The notes below the pieces were generated by a model. That model was not told the origin of the DNA. It did not search any database and was given only the letters and a program-made list of their open reading frames with translations. Source: Cercophora sp. LCS_1 (lineage: Eukaryota > Ascomycota > Sordariomycetes > Sordariales > Lasiosphaeriaceae). Taken from it: a DNA stretch of 64,000 nt. Both the position numbers and the translations under genes were made by a program. This document shows, piece after piece, positions 60,588-64,000 of this stretch (its first letter is position 1; every line of letters begins with the position of its first letter). The DNA is taken from positions 434,001 through 498,000 of the forward strand of contig JAPZLL010000007.1 in NCBI GenBank assembly GCA_036250225.1. Reading direction: 5' to 3'.

Positions 60588-62712
60588 CTAAGCAGACGAC
60601 CCCGTCAGGCTCATTCTCTTCATCCGCTGCTTCTCCGCCCACTCCCTACTCAGCTGCCTAGACCTTTCGGCAGCTTCCTTCCGAGCCAGCTTGGTCGCCA
60701 TCTCCTTTTCACGGCGCTCCCTCTCTCGCTCGGCCGCAAGACTGTTGTCGCGAGCAAAAATCTCCCGGCCTCTCGCCTTTTGGTTCTGTTGTTCCTCGGA
60801 ACTGACGGTGCTGCGTTTGCTGACACTAATCACGCTACCCGCCCCCTCGCCGCCGTGGATGCTACCCGTTGACGTCGACGTTGCCCTACTCGTGCCCGCC
60901 ACTGAGTCCACAGTCAGCTGGCTGCGTCCGCGCACTGTCCCGGTTGTTGTGCGCGGCGTAGGGGCAACTGCAATCGAGTGTCGCTTGTTGACCGTCGCGC
61001 GTGGCGTTACCACGGTGACTTCACCATCAGCTGCCTTGCTCTGCCGCGCTCGACTGGCAATTGTCTCGCGGGGGATATATGCCGTGGCAACCATGCTCGT
61101 GCGGACGGGACGGGCCTTGAATTCACGGCGTTTGCGCTCCTCCTCCTGCTGTTGCCGCAGTTTAGCTTCCCGTTCTTCGCGCTTCCTCCGTGAAATAGCA
61201 TCGCCAGGCAGCTCAAATGTCGGGCGCGTGGGCGGCTTGGTCGACTTGACGTGCGGCTTCGACGGAGAGTAGGCGGCGGCTGCCATCGCCGCTTGCTCGG
61301 GCGTGATTTGCCGAGAGAGACGTGCCTCTCGCTGCGCCTTGAGGCGCTGAGCGACCACTTCACCATGGAGCTGGAATGTTGGCACCGTCGGCGGCTTGCT
61401 AGACTTAGCCGGGGGCTTCGGTGGGAGGAGACTAGCCGGTCGCGTCACCAGAGACTTCCGCGGCGCCTTGATACCGGCGCTCGTTGGCTTCTCTTCATCT
61501 TGGGAGAAGCTCATGGACGCCGACTTGCGCAGCGACGATGATCTCTCCACAGTTGACCTGGCCCGCACCGTGCTTGCCCCTGACTTCTTGACAGTGGAGC
61601 TCGTACGCTTCAGCGTAGTGTTAGCTTTTTGTTGCGCCGCAACACCCTTCATCTCCTCAGGGGACAGTACCCGTTCGAGGCGCGTCACCTCGTTGATAGC
61701 CTCCAACTGCTCCTCGAACTTATCAAGAGCCTCAACGGAGTCTTCGATTCGGGATACAGGCCGCGCGGGCGGCAGAACACGGAGCTGCTCAACAATGTCA
61801 TCGTTCTTAGCGCTGAGTGCTATTTCCGACGTTCTCCGTTCGCCCGCAATCTCGGGGTGAGGCGACGCCATTCTGATGATTGTCGTATCTGCCTGCGTAG
61901 TAGATATCATCGACATGTCTTCGGCAGCTTCAGCCTCGCGGGCGGTAACGGGCTCGCTCTCTTCAACTCGGGTGGCTAAAATTGTGTAACGATTAGTTGC
62001 CTCGATCTCCTTGCCTTTGCCGTTCCGCTCCGGTGCCTTGCGCCGCAAGAGATTACAACCGAAGAGGAGCCTCCTTTCTCCCTCATGAGGCGACCTCGTG
62101 TCCTCATGCGAGTTGTCATGGAGAGGCTCGCCATCCTGGGCTGCATCTGACTTGTCCGCTGCCGGCAGCTCGAGTACCCATTCCCACTGACCTGCTTGGT
62201 GTTTCGCAAGTTGTTCTGCGTTGCTTGGAATATCGCGAAGGGCAACTTCCAGGGCATCAACTATGTTGAGATCGACTACTCAAGGGGTCAGCACACTGGT
62301 CGAGGGCGAATGTGTTGGTTGAGATACCTTGGGTCTTCTGTGAAGTCGCCGCACTGCCACCAGATGACTTTCTGTTCTCGTAAGAACTCTCTTCCTCGTG
62401 GTGGGTCGGTAGTGCTTGGAATGTGTCGAATTCCACGTGTGGTCGAGTCCTGTGCTCGCGCGCCCTGGGCTGGTGGTACTCGTCAAACCAGTTCTCCTTG
62501 TTTGGCGTAATATGAAAGTTGTCGAGCTCTTCGATAAGCGCGTCGACAGCAGGCTTGCAAGGCTTGCCAATGTTCTGAATGTTGGCGAGAGGGAGTTCGT
62601 TGAAGACCGGGTGGGAGGATGTAGAGCTCCGAAAGCTGCCGTTGTCAAAATGTCGATGATCGTCGTAGATATCGAGCCCGACGACGGGTCGAACTCGTGT
62701 CCCGGCTGCCAT
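60588..62712 (-). CDS. Basic coiled-coil protein with two TPX2-like repeats
   Basis: Two exons (62712-62328, 62278-60588; 49-nt intron) give 691 residues. The start MAAGTRVRPVVG is preferred; an in-frame ATG at 62784 is an alternative. Much of the protein is disordered, Ser/Thr/Lys/Arg-rich and basic. Two copies of a motif stand out in the central part: KPPTVPTFQLHGEVVAQRLK and KPPTRPTFELPGDAISRRKR. The second runs into a Glu/Arg coiled coil ending FKARP, which resembles the TPX2-type microtubule-binding element. The C-terminus is another charged helix (ERERREKEMATKLARKEAAE). This suggests a microtubule or spindle protein, by inference. A TTTTAG acceptor and CTAAT branch near 61977-62000 could end an optional in-frame intron (donor near 62190). 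Confidence 0.78.
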
Positions 62713-63755
62713 GGCTTTAATTGTCACTTTCTTCCGTATCGGTTGGCGCCGAAATAGGCCAAGCCCGGTCGCAGGCACGGTCACAGGACACAGACAATGT
62801 CCCGATCAAGGACGCCACCACGGCCGATAGGATGACAAGGGGTGTCAATGCAATTTCACGGGTAAAAAACCGACGGGAGGGCGATTGGCTTCCCGAAGAA
62901 ACGGCCGATGAAGAGGGGTGTTTGATCCTCGGCCCCGACGACAAAAAGACAAGAACACCAATTCAAAAAAGCCCAAGATGGTGGACAAAATTGCGGCGAA
63001 GGCTGATCGAAAGCTTGTTGGTATGAGCTGACAATGATGCTTGTAGCTATCCTTAGCTAGCAATTGGGACGGGGATCTGGGAACTTCGGATGATGGATGG
63101 AGGAAACAAGCTGGGATTGGATGGGTATTTCAACAGCGACCGCTGTTGTTTACTTCCATTACACGGCCCCCGCCCAAGATGGGTCTGCAGTTGCTCCCTG
63201 CATTTTGCAGCATTGTGTCCATCGCGACCTGTTGGCTATGGTGTCCTCCTTGCGCCTTCCCATCTTGTCCCGCGGCCACCTGCATTGTGTGGTTGAACTG
63301 GCCCTGTCTGTGCCTCCCCCGCTTGCGTGTTTGGGTTGCACCGTGTCTTTTCACGAAACATGGGTCCCTTCGTCACAATGCGGTGCTGTCATCCAATCGT
63401 AGCGCGATCGCAAGTGGATGGGCTGACTAAGGAACGCGAGACTGACGCGAAGGGGCCTGCCTGCTTCCGCCCTGTTCTGCCCCGCTCCGGACCCCTGCGA
63501 CTGGAGCCGGCGCATCGGCGGGGCAGGTCAACTCCAGCAGCTGAAGCTGTTCTCGTTAGTTTCGCTGCGTTGTGTTGGTCCTCCTGCGCCGCGATAATCA
63601 TCAGTAATATTTTCTCAATGTCGCCGGTATAGAACTGTTGTGTTTCAGAGTCACCGGCTACGGTTCGGGTTGCACCCGTAAGCATTTTCCCGACAGGTGA
63701 AATTGTTGCCAAAATTGAGCGGCCAAACTTGTGATCACACCAAAAGGGACTCGCA
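62713..63755. other. Intergenic region between the coiled-coil gene and DAD2
   Basis: Promoter of the coiled-coil gene and 3' region of DAD2. No supported gene. Confidence 0.5.
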
Positions 63756-64000
63756 TCACTCCCGGTCCTCTTCCGCTGCATCTGCATGTGCCTGAAGATT
63801 CGGTGCGTGCTCCGTCGGGATCCGGACAAGAGTCTGCGGAAGTGGAACGGTCTCCTCAACCTCGGCGGGTTCCTCGGCGTTTGGACGGGGGATTTTTGCT
63901 GCGTTTGTTAGATATGTTTTTTCCTCAAAGGCCGAGGATGGTATACCCGATGCCATGTTGATCGCCCTCAGCACATTATGCCAGTTTGCGAGGACCATGG
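63756..64000 (-). CDS. DAD2: DASH complex subunit Dad2, 3' part, cut by window edge
   Basis: Two exons visible: the edge to 63947, then 63898-63756, with a 48-nt intron (GTATAC donor, ATCTAAC branch, GCAG acceptor). The retained start of the visible part is MVLANWHNVLRAINMAS, the most conserved Dad2 segment. Splicing gives MASAKIPRPNAEE instead of the unspliced reading, and the tail VPLPQTLVRIPTE is also family-typical. Dad2 is a small subunit of the DASH/Dam1 ring that couples kinetochores to microtubules. The N-terminal coiled coil lies outside the window. The protein ends in an acidic Ala/Glu/Asp tail. Confidence 0.86.
   Translation of the reverse strand, partial: MVLANWHNVLRAINMASGIPSSAFEEKTYLTNAAKIPRPNAEEPAEVEETVPLPQTLVRIPTEHAPNLQAHADAAEEDRE

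Noticed and set aside
1..64000. CRISPR array, prophage or biosynthetic gene cluster
   Set aside because: The window is eukaryotic with introns throughout, and the genes are mainly unrelated housekeeping functions with no backbone biosynthetic enzyme.

Overview
The window is nuclear DNA of a filamentous ascomycete, most likely a sordariomycete. Genes carry short 46-80 nt introns with GT(A/G)NGT donors and CTAAC/CTGAC branch sites close to the acceptor. Gene content is typically fungal: a hybrid histidine kinase, an Ecl1-family protein, the DASH subunit Dad2 and a bilirubin-oxidase-type multicopper oxidase. Exon joins were placed by hand from frame and splice motifs.

Layout. 1-391 (-): 5' part of TFIIH subunit Ssl1, cut by the window edge. 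3.2-9.3 kb (+): large PAS/PAS hybrid histidine kinase. 10.0-12.0 kb (+): CCT3 chaperonin subunit, convergent with a PRKRIP1/DUF1168 spliceosome-associated protein (-). 13.8-15.7 kb (+): histidine-phosphatase (phosphoglycerate-mutase-like) protein. 15.7-41.4 kb: about 25 kb of gene-poor DNA holding one clear gene, a small Ecl1-family zinc-binding protein (-, 26.4-26.9 kb), plus homopolymer and microsatellite tracts, an assembly gap flanked by poly-G and poly-C (37.6-37.8 kb), a stretch with broken coding-like frames (30.2-32.5 kb) and a tRNA-related, SINE-like Pol III element (40.9-41.2 kb). 41.4-64 kb is gene-dense again. On the minus strand: a 1053-residue conserved protein of unknown function, a membrane-anchored carboxylesterase, a small acidic protein, exportin-1/Crm1 (11 exons) and a secreted protein of unknown function. 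A secreted bilirubin-oxidase-like multicopper oxidase follows on the plus strand. A basic coiled-coil protein with TPX2-like repeats and the 3' part of Dad2 (cut by the right edge) are again on the minus strand.

Most genes are unrelated housekeeping functions (transcription/repair, protein folding, splicing, nuclear export, kinetochore), so the window is not a biosynthetic or defence cluster. I saw no CRISPR, no rRNA, no convincing functional tRNA and no intact transposase or reverse transcriptase. The observations most worth following are the degenerate second receiver in the histidine kinase, Thr instead of Cys at the leptomycin-B position of exportin-1, the gene-poor block around the Ecl1-family gene, the SINE-like element and three proteins of unknown function.
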